A stretch of DNA of 64,000 nt from Lachnospiraceae bacterium. GTDB lineage: Bacteria > Bacillota > Clostridia > Lachnospirales > Lachnospiraceae. Below are positions 44,276 through 54,660 of the stretch, piece after piece. The stretch's first letter is position 1. The number at the start of each line of letters is the position of its first letter. A program made the translations under genes and the position numbers. Under the pieces are notes generated by a model, which saw only the letters and a list, made by a program, of their open reading frames with translations, was not told the DNA's origin and ran no database searches. The stretch is from positions 1-64,000 of the forward strand of contig JAEFAR010000008.1 of assembly GCA_016287675.1 (NCBI GenBank), in the 5' to 3' direction.

Positions 44276-44920
44276 ATGGCCGACAATCGATCAGATTTTT
44301 CAAACAGGGGAAATGGTTTGGACAGAAGACAAAAGAACATTATCTTGATGGCCGTTCTGGCTGTTGTGGTGATCGTTCTTATCATAGTAGCGATCCTGGG
44401 GATAGGAAAGCTTGTTAAAAACAAAAACAATGCAAAGGATACACCGACTCCTACACCGACACCTGCGGAAACCGTGGCTCTGACGCCTACGGTACCGCCC
44501 ACCGCAACACCTGCTGTTGCACCCACCGCTTTGCCGACGGTTACTCCCTCGGCTACACCCACACCTGTTGTGACCGCCACGGCGACTCCCACGGTAGCGC
44601 CCACTCAGGCAGCGACTCCCACGGTAACACCCACTGCAGCTCCCGCAAACGACAGGATCACGGCGGATCAGGGCTACAATATCCTCTGCTCCTACAGTAA
44701 GGAAGCACTGAGCATCGCAAAAAACGTTACGGAGTACAAGGTTTCCTACGACTCTTCAACGACTCTTATAAACGGTTTGAACTGTTATCGGTACAATCTC
44801 TCGGAAACGGTTGACGGCAAGGTACGCAACCGCGGAGAATTCTATATTTCGGACGACGGAAAGTCATGCTTTGTTGAAGACACGGAAACCGGTATCTTTG
44901 TACCGCTTCCCCAGGGCTGA
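44276..44920 (+). CDS. Thr-Pro-rich single-pass surface protein
   Basis: A 214-residue protein. About 23 polar residues lead to a strong membrane helix (IILMAVLAVVVIVLIIVAILGI), then a spacer of about 75 residues made of Thr, Pro, Ala and Val (TPTPTPAETVALTPTVPP...), then a C-terminal globular domain of about 80 residues (ITADQGYNILCSYSKEAL). The spacer is the type that spans the wall in Lachnospiraceae. CGGAGGG precedes the ATG at 44276; the frame extends further up to 44186 but that runs through a promoter and terminator. Confidence 0.75.
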   Translation: MADNRSDFSNRGNGLDRRQKNIILMAVLAVVVIVLIIVAILGIGKLVKNKNNAKDTPTPTPTPAETVALTPTVPPTATPAVAPTALPTVTPSATPTPVVTATATPTVAPTQAATPTVTPTAAPANDRITADQGYNILCSYSKEALSIAKNVTEYKVSYDSSTTLINGLNCYRYNLSETVDGKVRNRGEFYISDDGKSCFVEDTETGIFVPLPQG

Positions 44921-44941
44921 TGTGATCTGACTCGGAGTGTT

Positions 44942-47900
44942 ATGAAAGAAAAGATTGAGAGACTTTCAAAGGGAATATTCGAGTATGAACAACCGGAAAT
45001 CATTCTCTCTCAGGATGTTTTGAGCATATTCATCGGTGAGGGTGAAGTACAGACCGGTTCCTTTGTCATCTCAAATTCTGCCAACACTTCGATGAAGGGA
45101 TTGCTCTACAGTTCTTCACAGGTTCTGGAACTGGGAAGTAAAAGCTTTAACGGCATTACCAACGAGATCACCTTTAAGGTAAACTGTCTGCACATGGGGC
45201 AGGGAGAACGTACCGAAGGAAGGATCGACATCGTTTCCGACTGCGGCGAACAGCAGCTCCCCTTCACCATTTCTGTTTTGGGCACTACCTGCAGGAGTTC
45301 CATAGGAAGGATCAACAATTTCTTCAGCTTTCAGAGTCTTGCCCAGGCAAACTGGAATGAGGCTTTGGAGCTTTTTTCGGAAAAGTCCTTTTACGATGCT
45401 GTCATCAGAAACGATGAGGAACTGAAGGGCATATACCGTGCGCTGGAGTCTTCACCGGACAGGAATATGGCGCTGGAGGAGTTTCTCTATTCAAGGAAGA
45501 AGAAAGCGGAATGCAACTTCTTCGTGGGAACGTCAGAGATCTCCCTTGAGACCGATCCCATCAGTTTCATGGAAAAGATCACCATCACCAAAAGCACATG
45601 GGGTTATCTGAAACTCAAAGTGGAAACGGACTCTCCCCACATCATTCCCGCAAAAAAGGAAATAGAAAACAGCGATTTCATTAACGGTCGATTTGAGCTC
45701 AGAGTGATCTCAAATCTTGAGGGCATGAAGCCCGGCATCAGGCACTACAGCATCAGGATCAGCAATGCTCTTCACGATGTGGTGATCCCCGTCACTTACA
45801 GGGTCAGGGGAGCGGACGATAAGAAAAAAGAAAGAGATCTGGCTTTAAAGAAATACATCCTGAGCCTTTCCGATCATCTGGTGGGGTTCCGTTGCGGAAG
45901 GATCTCCCAGACTGATTTTGTAACGGAATCCATAAGGCTTTCCGAAGCATTGATGCTTTTTATCGACAGGGAACTGAGTTTCAGGCCCGGAGATGATGAA
46001 AGACTGATCTTCGTAAGAGACAGGGTTTCGATCTACAGGGCTTTTCTTGCCACATTCGAATCCCACAGTCCCATGGTGGAAGACATTATCTCCGCCGCAC
46101 TCCTTAAAAAGAGAGAGTACGAGAACAGCGACAGCGTTCTTTACTCCGGCATCCTTTACATAGAAGCCGGACGCACAAAGGATCCCGAAGTCGTGAGAGC
46201 AAACGCTGAGAGCATCAGGGCAGCGTTTGAGAGAAAGAGCGACAATGCTCTTTTGCTCCTTTTGTACATGGATCTTGAGCCGAGACTTAAGGACAGTTTC
46301 AAGCTACGGTACGAGTACGTCAAAGAACGTCTGGATGCGGGAAGCAACAGTGCTCTCCTTTTGAGCGAAGCGGGGCGCATCCTGAAAAATAATCCGGAAC
46401 TCCTCACAAGAGGCGACAGAACGGAATGCAGGATCCTTCTTTTCATGATCGGTAACGGCATTCTGACCGAAAGGGTCTTACAGCAGTTCGTCTATTGCAC
46501 GAAGGGAAACGGAGACTGCGGGAAACTGCAGCTTCTGGTGCTTCAAAAACTTCATGATGAGAGTAATGACAGGGATCTTCTGGAAAGCATATGCAATAAG
46601 ATCGTTTCCGCTGATCTCAGGGACACTAAGTATCACGTCTATTTCAAAGAGGCTGTGGCTGCCCGGCTCAGTCTTGACAATATATTTGAGTACTACATGT
46701 ACACTTATGGCGAGGGCCGCGACGAAAACATAGAACAGCCCGTTCTCCTCTATTTTGGGTACAATTCGGTATTACCCGAGGACAGTACTGCGCTCCTTTA
46801 TGCCAATGTGATAAAAAACAAGGAAGAGAACAAAGCCATTTACAGAGCCTATCTTAAGAACATCGAGCAATTTGCCGTGAATTCCGTTAAAAGCGGAAAG
46901 ATAGACAAGACTCTTGCCGTCATCTACGCGGATGTTCTGAACAGGGAGATCCTTGATGCCACACTTGCGGATTTCGTTCCCGACATCCTTTTCACTTACA
47001 GAGTCGAAGTTGAGAACACCCGCTTTAAAAATGTGGTGGTCACCAACGCCCAGGAATCCGTGGACAGAAGGTACCCCTTAACGGACGGTCACGCTGACGT
47101 GCTTCTCTACACCGACTCCTGCATATGCTGGCTGGAGGACTCCGAAGGTAACAGATACCTTCTTGGGGACCACGGCAGATGCATCCGTTACCTGCACATG
47201 CAGGATATGCTCGGAAACTGCTACGATGTGGGTTCCCGGAACCCCAGACTTTTACTGTACATGTGGGAGAAGAACCTTCAGTACAACCAGAGCGAGGATT
47301 CCTACATCGCTCTTCAGAAACAGATCTCGGGGATCAAGACACTTAAGCCCGAAGTCGCAAACGTCTGCTACTACAATCTGGCGGAATACTACTACGAGAA
47401 CTACGAAGGGGAGCTTTTGGAGACCTATCTTGCGGATGTGGACCTGAATCTTCTGAACGCTTCCCAGCGTACAAAGATCATCGAACTCATGATCGTAAGA
47501 GACATGTACGACAAGGTGATCGGCTATGTTAAGGAATTCGGATGCGAGAATCTGGCTTTAAAGCGGCTTTCAAAGCTTTGCCTTCATGCCATAGAAGCTC
47601 CCGTTGCTGCGTCGGACAAGGAAAGCATAGTGGCCATGAGCCATTTTGCATTCAGGAACGGCAGTGTGGACGACAGGCTCTTAAAATTCATAGTGGACAA
47701 TTTTAACGGAACCACTCTTGAAATGTACGAGATCTGGAATGCAGCAAAAGAGGCTGATCTGGACACTTTGAAGCTGGAGGAGAATCTCCTTGCCCAGATC
47801 CTTTTCACGGAAAGCTACGTGGAAAACACGTTTGCCGTATTCAAGAGCTACTATTTTAAAAACAACAACCGTAAACTCGTAAGAGCTTTCATTTCCTATA

Positions 47901-48535
47901 CAGCTTACAAATATTTTGTCTGTGAAAGAGTCACGGAGAACGAGTTTTTTGATATACTGAGGGCGGATCCCTCGCTGGAAAACAGCCGGATCGGCATTCT
48001 GGCACTTCTGAAGCATTACAGCGAAAAGGAAGTGCTGACGCCTTCGGAAAGAGAGTTCGCGGACACACACATCCGCCAGCTCCTGCAAAAGAAGATCTTT
48101 TATGCATTTTTCAAAGATTTCGGAAACAAGCTTTCCTTACCGGAAAGTATGCTTGAAAAATGCTACATAGAATACAGGACGAATCCCGATAAGATGGTTT
48201 ACATCCATTACTCCTACGATAAGGGAAAGGACTTCTCGGTGGAGGTTATGCCCGATGTGGGTTACGGTATCTTCACAAAGGAATTCATTCTGTTCTACGG
48301 AGAGGTCCTTCAATACTTCATTACCGAAACCGACGGTGAGAGAGAAGAGATCACCGAAAGCAGGTCCATCACCTATCTTGAGGATCCTGCCGAAGGAGGT
48401 TCGGCAACGAAATATGACAAGATCAACAACATCCTGATAGCTGCAGAGCTTAGGGATGACAAGACGGTGCTTCAGTATCTTGAACAGTATTATCGCACCG
48501 AATATGCTGTTAAAAGGCACTTCAGACCGATCTGA
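44942..48535 (+). CDS. Large 1197-residue DUF5717-like protein
   Basis: A large cytosolic-looking protein. The first 290 residues form two beta-sandwich-like halves (VLSIFIGEGEVQTGSFVISN; IKSTWGYLKL-like) and the rest is helical and repeat-like, resembling tetratricopeptide or other alpha-solenoid arrangements (residues 300-1100). From memory it resembles the DUF5717 family of Lachnospiraceae; no function is known. It heads a run with an actin/Hsp70-like protein, a TPR protein and a coiled-coil membrane protein, each starting within about 45 bases of the previous stop. The promoter may be that at 44186, making a five-gene transcript. Confidence 0.75.
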   Translation: MKEKIERLSKGIFEYEQPEIILSQDVLSIFIGEGEVQTGSFVISNSANTSMKGLLYSSSQVLELGSKSFNGITNEITFKVNCLHMGQGERTEGRIDIVSDCGEQQLPFTISVLGTTCRSSIGRINNFFSFQSLAQANWNEALELFSEKSFYDAVIRNDEELKGIYRALESSPDRNMALEEFLYSRKKKAECNFFVGTSEISLETDPISFMEKITITKSTWGYLKLKVETDSPHIIPAKKEIENSDFINGRFELRVISNLEGMKPGIRHYSIRISNALHDVVIPVTYRVRGADDKKKERDLALKKYILSLSDHLVGFRCGRISQTDFVTESIRLSEALMLFIDRELSFRPGDDERLIFVRDRVSIYRAFLATFESHSPMVEDIISAALLKKREYENSDSVLYSGILYIEAGRTKDPEVVRANAESIRAAFERKSDNALLLLLYMDLEPRLKDSFKLRYEYVKERLDAGSNSALLLSEAGRILKNNPELLTRGDRTECRILLFMIGNGILTERVLQQFVYCTKGNGDCGKLQLLVLQKLHDESNDRDLLESICNKIVSADLRDTKYHVYFKEAVAARLSLDNIFEYYMYTYGEGRDENIEQPVLLYFGYNSVLPEDSTALLYANVIKNKEENKAIYRAYLKNIEQFAVNSVKSGKIDKTLAVIYADVLNREILDATLADFVPDILFTYRVEVENTRFKNVVVTNAQESVDRRYPLTDGHADVLLYTDSCICWLEDSEGNRYLLGDHGRCIRYLHMQDMLGNCYDVGSRNPRLLLYMWEKNLQYNQSEDSYIALQKQISGIKTLKPEVANVCYYNLAEYYYENYEGELLETYLADVDLNLLNASQRTKIIELMIVRDMYDKVIGYVKEFGCENLALKRLSKLCLHAIEAPVAASDKESIVAMSHFAFRNGSVDDRLLKFIVDNFNGTTLEMYEIWNAAKEADLDTLKLEENLLAQILFTESYVENTFAVFKSYYFKNNNRKLVRAFISYTAYKYFVCERVTENEFFDILRADPSLENSRIGILALLKHYSEKEVLTPSEREFADTHIRQLLQKKIFYAFFKDFGNKLSLPESMLEKCYIEYRTNPDKMVYIHYSYDKGKDFSVEVMPDVGYGIFTKEFILFYGEVLQYFITETDGEREEITESRSITYLEDPAEGGSATKYDKINNILIAAELRDDKTVLQYLEQYYRTEYAVKRHFRPI

Positions 48536-48576
48536 GGATAATCATGACGGAACTTTACAGGATCAGGGGTTAAGAG

Positions 48577-49818
48577 ATGGCTTCATTAGTACTTGGAATG
48601 GATTTTTACGAAAAAGAGGTATATGTAGGCCTTTGGAACGAGGAAGAGCGTTGCACCAAAAGCTTTAATGTGCCTGCCAAATCGGATGGCGAGCATATAC
48701 CTCTTTTTGTCGTACCTACAGGTAAAGAGACCTTTATAGCCGGTCATGAGGGTATAGCTTACAGTATCCGCGAAGGATGCAACGGTGTTTCCCTTCTTTA
48801 CGGAAAGAACGTAAAGGAAAGAGTGGAAGTCAACGGAATGGTGTTTGAGATCTCCGAACTGCTGGCGGGATTCATCGGAGACATCCTTTCCGCTGTCAGA
48901 AAATGCTATGCGGGAGCTGCCTTCTCCAGGATCTGTATCACGGGAGAAAGGATGAACCCTGATGACAGCAGAAGGCTTTCCGACGCCCTCTTAAGGCTTG
49001 GGTACGGAAAAGAGAGATTTTTCATCATCAATCATGCCAATGCATTTTTAAGATACATGGTAAGCTCCGACGAGATCCGCAGAAGACAGCGGGCAGTCAC
49101 CATAGATACAGACTCCTTCGGAAGCGAGGTCTATTTTTACAATCCCGCAGACAGAGGAATGGGCTTCCCTGCCTACATCGAGAGACTTGAAACCTCTCCT
49201 GTGCTGAATGAGGAACTTTATACCATAGCGGACGGGGATAAGAGGAAAGAGGCCTTTGAAGACGTGGTGAGCTACGTCATGACCCAGGACAGGAACGTAA
49301 ACTGCCTTTACGTGACGGGACACATTGCGGAGGATGAAAGGATCAAGGACGTGCTGAGAAGATACGCTTCCGCAAGTCTCAAGATCTTTTCGGGACAGAA
49401 TCTCTACTCTTCCGGAGCCTGCTACCGGGCTGTGGATGAGAAGCTTAAGGACGGCATTTTAAGTGACGGAGAGGTGTTCCACACCGTATCCGTTGAAGCC
49501 TATAAAGATGCGGTCATCGACGGGATACCTCTGATAAAAGCAGGTTGTCCTCTGGACAGGGCTGTGGGACGGATCTATCTGATCCCCGACAATTCCGACA
49601 AGATCGTCTTCAGGATCAGGGATCAGAGGACAGGCCGTTCGGAAGCCGTGAATTTCCCTTTGGACGGCCTTATCCACAGGGAGAACAGGACTAACAGACT
49701 TGAGATCACGGTCCGTTTTCCCGACATTAAGACTTTGGTGATCAAGGTTCGCGATCTGGGCTTTGGAAGTATTTACCCCGCAAGCTACAGAGTCAGTGAA
49801 CAAACGATAATGCTTTAA
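48577..49818 (+). CDS. Actin/Hsp70-like (DUF5716-like) protein
   Basis: A 413-residue protein. MASLVLGMDFYEKEVYVGLWNEE resembles the first phosphate loop of Hsp70/actin-fold ATPases (LGxDxG...), and ITIDTDSFGSEVYFYNP the second; the residues 290-400 region is beta-rich (YLIPDNSDKIVFRIRDQ), recalling a substrate-binding domain of Hsp70. The loops lack the full Gly-rich pattern, so ATP binding is uncertain. It follows the 1197-residue gene by 41 bases. From memory similar to DUF5716. GGGGTTAAGAG precedes the ATG. Confidence 0.65.
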   Translation: MASLVLGMDFYEKEVYVGLWNEEERCTKSFNVPAKSDGEHIPLFVVPTGKETFIAGHEGIAYSIREGCNGVSLLYGKNVKERVEVNGMVFEISELLAGFIGDILSAVRKCYAGAAFSRICITGERMNPDDSRRLSDALLRLGYGKERFFIINHANAFLRYMVSSDEIRRRQRAVTIDTDSFGSEVYFYNPADRGMGFPAYIERLETSPVLNEELYTIADGDKRKEAFEDVVSYVMTQDRNVNCLYVTGHIAEDERIKDVLRRYASASLKIFSGQNLYSSGACYRAVDEKLKDGILSDGEVFHTVSVEAYKDAVIDGIPLIKAGCPLDRAVGRIYLIPDNSDKIVFRIRDQRTGRSEAVNFPLDGLIHRENRTNRLEITVRFPDIKTLVIKVRDLGFGSIYPASYRVSEQTIML

Positions 49819-49830
49819 AGGAACAGACAT

Positions 49831-50667
49831 ATGGGAAAAATGATCGTTACCGAGGGTAACTACTCGAAAAAACCATATTATTTGAAAAATTCCAAACTCA
49901 GCATACATTCCATTGAAGAGCTCTGCTACTGTATTACCAAAAACCCGGAGCTCTGCGAGGATTTCCTTTATGACAGGGATCTTGCCGCATTCATAGACGA
50001 GGAACTGGGACTTAAAGAACGGGGAAACCTTCTTGCGGATTGCATCGAAAGGGATGCACCCTTAAAGGATCTTGTAACCGTATGCTTTTGCTCCTGTGAC
50101 TATCTGGTGAGGGAAGAGATCGAAGATTTTCTTGAGGAGCTTTCCAGATCCGAACGGAGCGAAAAGTGGATCAGGATCCGTAATAAGGCTGACAGCTATC
50201 TGAGTCATGAGAATTACAAAAATGCCGTGATCAATTACAGGAGTCTGGTAAAGGATGCCGGAAGCCTGGGGATCACCAGCGAGAACCTGGGAGACATCTA
50301 CCACAATATGGGTATCGCCTTCCTTCACACGGAAGGTTTCGAATCGGCAGCGGAATGTTTCAGACTTGCCTACGAAAGAAACAACAGAGAGGAGTCTCTG
50401 AAATCCTATCTTCTTTCTCTTAAATTCGGTGAGAAGAATGATGATTACAGAACTGCTCTCGATGTTTACAATATATCCGAGGAGACAACGGACTGGCTTA
50501 AAAATGCGGTGTTTCACACGGAACTGGAGGCTTCCGATGAGGCTGAGCTCTATGAACTCAGGGAAGCGGAGCAACTCCTTAAAAACGGTCGCGTATCGGA
50601 CTTTTACGACATTGTGGCCAAGATGACGGAAGAAATGAAGGAACAGTACAGAAAATACAACGATTAA
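49831..50667 (+). CDS. TPR-containing protein
   Basis: A 278-residue protein. The middle (about 120-195) has two or three tetratricopeptide-like helical pairs (ADSYLSHENYKNAVINYRSL; NLGDIYHNMGIAFLHTEGFESAAECFRLAYE). No membrane segment. It probably works as a scaffold with its neighbours. The stop-to-start distance to the next gene is 15 bases. GGAAC precedes the ATG weakly. Confidence 0.65.
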   Translation: MGKMIVTEGNYSKKPYYLKNSKLSIHSIEELCYCITKNPELCEDFLYDRDLAAFIDEELGLKERGNLLADCIERDAPLKDLVTVCFCSCDYLVREEIEDFLEELSRSERSEKWIRIRNKADSYLSHENYKNAVINYRSLVKDAGSLGITSENLGDIYHNMGIAFLHTEGFESAAECFRLAYERNNREESLKSYLLSLKFGEKNDDYRTALDVYNISEETTDWLKNAVFHTELEASDEAELYELREAEQLLKNGRVSDFYDIVAKMTEEMKEQYRKYND

Positions 50668-50682
50668 CGGAAACGGACGGAT

Positions 50683-51846
50683 ATGGGGCTTTTCAGTTTT
50701 TTTAAAAAAAGAAAAGTGAAAAATGAACCGGAGAAAGATCTGAGGACCACCCGGGTGAGCGAAGAAGCACTGGCGGACAGACAGGTGCGGATGGCTTTTC
50801 TGGAGGGAAACTGCGAGATCATTCAGGCTGCCGACAGGCAGATACTTGAATCCCGCAAGGAGTACGATGTGGTGACCGGTTACCTTTCGGACATCCAGAA
50901 GATCGATGCGGTGGGCACGGAAGAAAGAAAAGAGATCAATGAAAGCGCCAACAGGATCATCAATCTGAACAAGGAAAGGGATGCAATGACCCACACGCCT
51001 CCCAAGATCACCATTGCTCAGAGATATGCCATTGAACAGGACGAAGAGAACATCCCCGCCGAGATCAAAAAGCTCAGTGAAAATGAGGCTTACAAAGGGC
51101 TGGTGGAAAGAGATCTCAGTGTCCTTGAGAATGAGAGAGATGCGCTGGACGGTTTGATCACAGGCGGTATCTCCAAGACTGAATTTAACAGAAGGCTTTT
51201 GATCGTTGCCACGGTCTTCATCGGACTTGCGCTGGCCTTTTTGATATATGCCCGAGTCATTATGAAGGCGGACATTACACTTGTGTTTGCACTTGTGGTG
51301 CTTTTCGGAGCATTCAGTGCAGGCTACTTTTTCCTGGTGTACAGAAAGACTGTCAGAGAACTTAAGGAAAACGAAGCCAAGCTTGGCAGAGCCATTACCC
51401 TGATCAATAAGACAAAGATCAAGTACGTGAATGTTACGAACGTGCTGGACTACAACTACGAAAAGTATCACGTCACGGGAGCTTCGGATCTCAGCTTCAA
51501 CTGGAAGGAGTACAATCGCATCCTGGAAGAGGAAAAGAGATTCCGTAAGGCTGAACAGCTGATCGATTTTTACGATAACGATCTTAAGACCAGGCTTAAG
51601 GACTGCGGTGTAGCAGACACAGGCATATGGGTCTATCAGTGCGAAGCATTGGTGGATGCCGGTGAAATGGTGGAAGTCCGCCACAGATTAAACGTGAGAC
51701 GTCAAAAACTCAGAAAAGCCATTGATTTTAACAATCAGCAGAAAAAGAGCGCCGTTCTGGCTCTCAGAAGTTTCGTCGTGAAGCACAAGGAGTACGAGAT
51801 CGAGACCAAAATGGTTATGGAAAGGTACGGATTGACGAATCAGTGA
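50683..51846 (+). CDS. Coiled-coil membrane protein, unknown
   Basis: A 387-residue protein. A basic N-terminus, a coiled coil of about 130 residues (GNCEIIQAADRQILESRK; EINESANRIINLNKERD), then two adjacent membrane helices (LLIVATVFIGLALAFLIYARV and ITLVFALVVLFGAFSAGYFFLVY), and a second charged helical domain of about 165 residues. With both ends in the cytosol it could anchor the complex of the three preceding proteins to the membrane. Not recognised. The valS promoter overlaps its last codons. Confidence 0.65.
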   Translation: MGLFSFFKKRKVKNEPEKDLRTTRVSEEALADRQVRMAFLEGNCEIIQAADRQILESRKEYDVVTGYLSDIQKIDAVGTEERKEINESANRIINLNKERDAMTHTPPKITIAQRYAIEQDEENIPAEIKKLSENEAYKGLVERDLSVLENERDALDGLITGGISKTEFNRRLLIVATVFIGLALAFLIYARVIMKADITLVFALVVLFGAFSAGYFFLVYRKTVRELKENEAKLGRAITLINKTKIKYVNVTNVLDYNYEKYHVTGASDLSFNWKEYNRILEEEKRFRKAEQLIDFYDNDLKTRLKDCGVADTGIWVYQCEALVDAGEMVEVRHRLNVRRQKLRKAIDFNNQQKKSAVLALRSFVVKHKEYEIETKMVMERYGLTNQ

Positions 51847-51860
51847 ACCTTTGTTACAAT
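51832..51860 (+). promoter_or_regulatory. valS promoter
   Basis: TTGACG (51832-51837), 17-base spacer, TACAAT (51855-51860), inside and just after the previous gene's end. A short hairpin GGCC...GGCC follows at about 51874-51894. No T-box antiterminator fits in the 85-base leader. Confidence 0.65.
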
Positions 51861-51931
51861 ATTTACTTTAGTCGGCCAAAGAGATAAAGGCCATATCAAA
51901 AAGAAAAAGAATTTCTCGAAAGGATCAACAT

Positions 51932-54637
51932 ATGAACAAGGAACTTGAAAAAAATTACGATCCCAAACAGATAGAGGATCGACTGTACAAGAAATGGATT
52001 GATAAAAAATATTTCCATGCGGAACCCGACCCGAAGAAGAAACCCTTCACCATCGTTATCCCGCCGCCGAACATCACAGGACAGCTCCACATGGGACATG
52101 CCCTGGACAATACCATGCAGGACATCCTCATCCGTTACAAGAGGATGCAGGGCTACAACGCACTCTGGCAGCCCGGCACCGATCATGCTTCCATCGCTAC
52201 GGAAGTAAAGATCATCGAAACACTTAAAAAAGAAGGCATAGACAAGCACGACCTGGGAAGAGAAGGTTTCCTTAAGAGAGCCTGGGAGTGGAGAGCACAG
52301 TACGGCGGAAGGATCGTTGAACAGCTTAAGAAGCTGGGCTCCTCCTGCGACTGGGACAGAGAGCGCTTTACAATGGACGAAGGCTGCAACAGGGCAGTTG
52401 AAGAAGTCTTCGTAAATCTTTACAAAAAAGGAATGATCTACAAGGGTTCCAGGATCGTAAACTGGTGCCCTGTTTGCAAAACCTCCATTTCCGATGCGGA
52501 AGTTGAGTACGAGGATCAGGCGGGACATTTCTGGCACATCAAGTATCCTCTTGTTGAGGAGGACGGCAGCATCAGCAAGACACGTTTTCTTGAGTTCGCC
52601 ACCACAAGACCCGAGACGATGCTGGGTGATACAGCGGTTGCGGTAAATCCCGATGACGATCGTTACAAGGACATCGTAGGAAAGTCTGTATGGCTTCCTT
52701 TCGTGGACAGAAAGATCCCCATCATTGCGGATCCTTACGTAGAAATGGATTTCGGAACAGGTGTCGTTAAGATCACACCCGCTCACGACCCCAACGACTT
52801 TGAAGTGGGAAAGCGTCACAACCTTCCCGAGATCAACATCCTGAACGATGATGCCACCATCAACGAGAACGGCGGCAAGTTCAAGGGAATGGACAGATAC
52901 GCTGCCCGTGATCAGATCGTTAAGGAACTGGACGAGATGGGACTTCTTGTTCGCATCGAGGACTATTCCCATAACGTTGGTACCCATGATCGTTGCAAGA
53001 CAACTGTAGAACCGCTCATCAAGAAGCAGTGGTTCGTAAAGATGGATGAGCTCATCAAGCCCGCTGTAGACGCTATCAAAAACGGCGAGATCAGACTCAT
53101 TCCCGAAAGAATGGAAAAGACCTACTACAACTGGACGGACAACATCAAGGACTGGTGCATTTCCCGTCAGCTCTGGTGGGGACACAGGATCCCGGCTTAC
53201 TACTGCGCGGACTGCGGCGAGATCATCGTTGAGAAGACTGAGAACGCTCCTCACAAATGTCCCAAGTGCGGTGGCACAAATTTGACACAGGATCCTGATA
53301 CACTTGATACATGGTTTTCGTCTGCTCTCTGGCCTTTCTCGACACTGGGATGGCCCGAAAAGACAGAGGATCTCAAGTACTTCTATCCTACGGATGTTCT
53401 TGTTACGGGTTATGACATCATTTTCTTCTGGGTAATCAGAATGATCTTCTCCGGATACGAGCATATGGGTGAAAAGCCTTTTAAAACCGTTCTTTTCCAC
53501 GGTCTTGTAAGAGACTCCCAGGGAAGAAAGATGAGTAAATCCTTAGGAAACGGTATCGATCCTCTTGACGTCATCGACAAGTACGGAGCAGATGCTCTCA
53601 GATTCACGCTTATTACGGGTAACGCACCCGGAAATGATATGCGTTTCTACTGGGAAAGAGTTGAGGCCAGCAGAAACTTTGCAAACAAGGTATGGAACGC
53701 TTCACGTTTCATCATGATGAACATGAGCCAGATGGAAGAAGCGGGCCTTGACTGCAAGAGCACGGACATAGACCTTAAGAAGCTTGAGGATGCTGATTGC
53801 TGGATCCTTTCCAAGCTCAATACATGCATCAGAGAAGTTACTCAGAATCTGGATGCTTTTGAACTGGGTGTTGCCGCTCAAAAGATCAACGATTTCATTT
53901 GGGACGATTTCTGCGACTGGTACATAGAGATGGTTAAACCCCGTCTCTACGGTGACAATGCAGATTCCAAGATCGCTGCTATGTGGACACTGAGACACGT
54001 GCTCACAGATGCTTTGAAGCTGTTGCATCCTTATATGCCTTTCGTTACGGAAGAGATCTTCTGCACCCTTAAGGAAGCAGAGGGAACCCTTGCGGCAAAT
54101 GAATCGGTAATGGTTTCCGAATGGCCTGTTTACGATGAGAAGTTTGCTTTCGAAAAGAAGGTAACTGCCATCGAAATGATCAAGGAAGCGGTAAAGGGCA
54201 TCAGAGATGTAAGAACATCAATGAATGTAGCACCAAGCCGTAAGGCAGAGGTTTTTGTAGTATCATCCGACAAGGCTGTAAGGGATATCTTCGAAGAGAA
54301 CAGACATTTCTTCGCGGTTCTCGGATACGCTTCGGATGTAGTTGTTAAGGAAGACAGGACAGGCATTGCGGATGATGCGGTTTCGGCCGTTCTTCCTCAG
54401 GCTGTTGTTTACATTCCTTTTGCGGAACTGGTTGACATTGACAAGGAGCTGGAGCGACTTGCCAAGGAAAAGGGACGACTGACCGGTGAGATCAAGAGAT
54501 GCGAAGGCATGCTCGCTAATCAGAACTTCATTTCAAAAGCACCCGAAAGCAAGATCAATGAAGAAAAGGGCAAGCTTGAGAATTACAGAAGCATGATGGC
54601 AAAGGTGGAAGAGAGGATCAAGGCTCTTTCAAAGTGA
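51932..54637 (+). CDS. valS: Valyl-tRNA synthetase
   Basis: A 901-residue class I synthetase. HIGH-type motif in PPPNITGQLHMGHALDN, editing domain with the ATTRPETMLGDTAVAV segment, KMSKS loop in GRKMSKSLGNGIDPLDV, the anticodon-binding helical domain, and the C-terminal coiled-coil arm (ELERLAKEKGRLTGEIKRCEGM) unique to ValRS. It charges tRNA-Val. Length is normal. Confidence 0.98.
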   Translation: MNKELEKNYDPKQIEDRLYKKWIDKKYFHAEPDPKKKPFTIVIPPPNITGQLHMGHALDNTMQDILIRYKRMQGYNALWQPGTDHASIATEVKIIETLKKEGIDKHDLGREGFLKRAWEWRAQYGGRIVEQLKKLGSSCDWDRERFTMDEGCNRAVEEVFVNLYKKGMIYKGSRIVNWCPVCKTSISDAEVEYEDQAGHFWHIKYPLVEEDGSISKTRFLEFATTRPETMLGDTAVAVNPDDDRYKDIVGKSVWLPFVDRKIPIIADPYVEMDFGTGVVKITPAHDPNDFEVGKRHNLPEINILNDDATINENGGKFKGMDRYAARDQIVKELDEMGLLVRIEDYSHNVGTHDRCKTTVEPLIKKQWFVKMDELIKPAVDAIKNGEIRLIPERMEKTYYNWTDNIKDWCISRQLWWGHRIPAYYCADCGEIIVEKTENAPHKCPKCGGTNLTQDPDTLDTWFSSALWPFSTLGWPEKTEDLKYFYPTDVLVTGYDIIFFWVIRMIFSGYEHMGEKPFKTVLFHGLVRDSQGRKMSKSLGNGIDPLDVIDKYGADALRFTLITGNAPGNDMRFYWERVEASRNFANKVWNASRFIMMNMSQMEEAGLDCKSTDIDLKKLEDADCWILSKLNTCIREVTQNLDAFELGVAAQKINDFIWDDFCDWYIEMVKPRLYGDNADSKIAAMWTLRHVLTDALKLLHPYMPFVTEEIFCTLKEAEGTLAANESVMVSEWPVYDEKFAFEKKVTAIEMIKEAVKGIRDVRTSMNVAPSRKAEVFVVSSDKAVRDIFEENRHFFAVLGYASDVVVKEDRTGIADDAVSAVLPQAVVYIPFAELVDIDKELERLAKEKGRLTGEIKRCEGMLANQNFISKAPESKINEEKGKLENYRSMMAKVEERIKALSK

Positions 54638-54660
54638 TCCCGGTCCGACGGAGGGCTTAG

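Noticed and set aside
50062-51684. Open frame of 540 codons on the minus strand
   Set aside because: It is antisense to two plus-strand genes that have ribosome sites and coherent protein features.
51847-51931. T-box leader of valS
   Set aside because: The 85-base interval has a promoter and only one short hairpin; no T-box sequence or antiterminator is seen.
51896-53500. Open frame of 534 codons on the minus strand
   Set aside because: Antisense shadow of valS.
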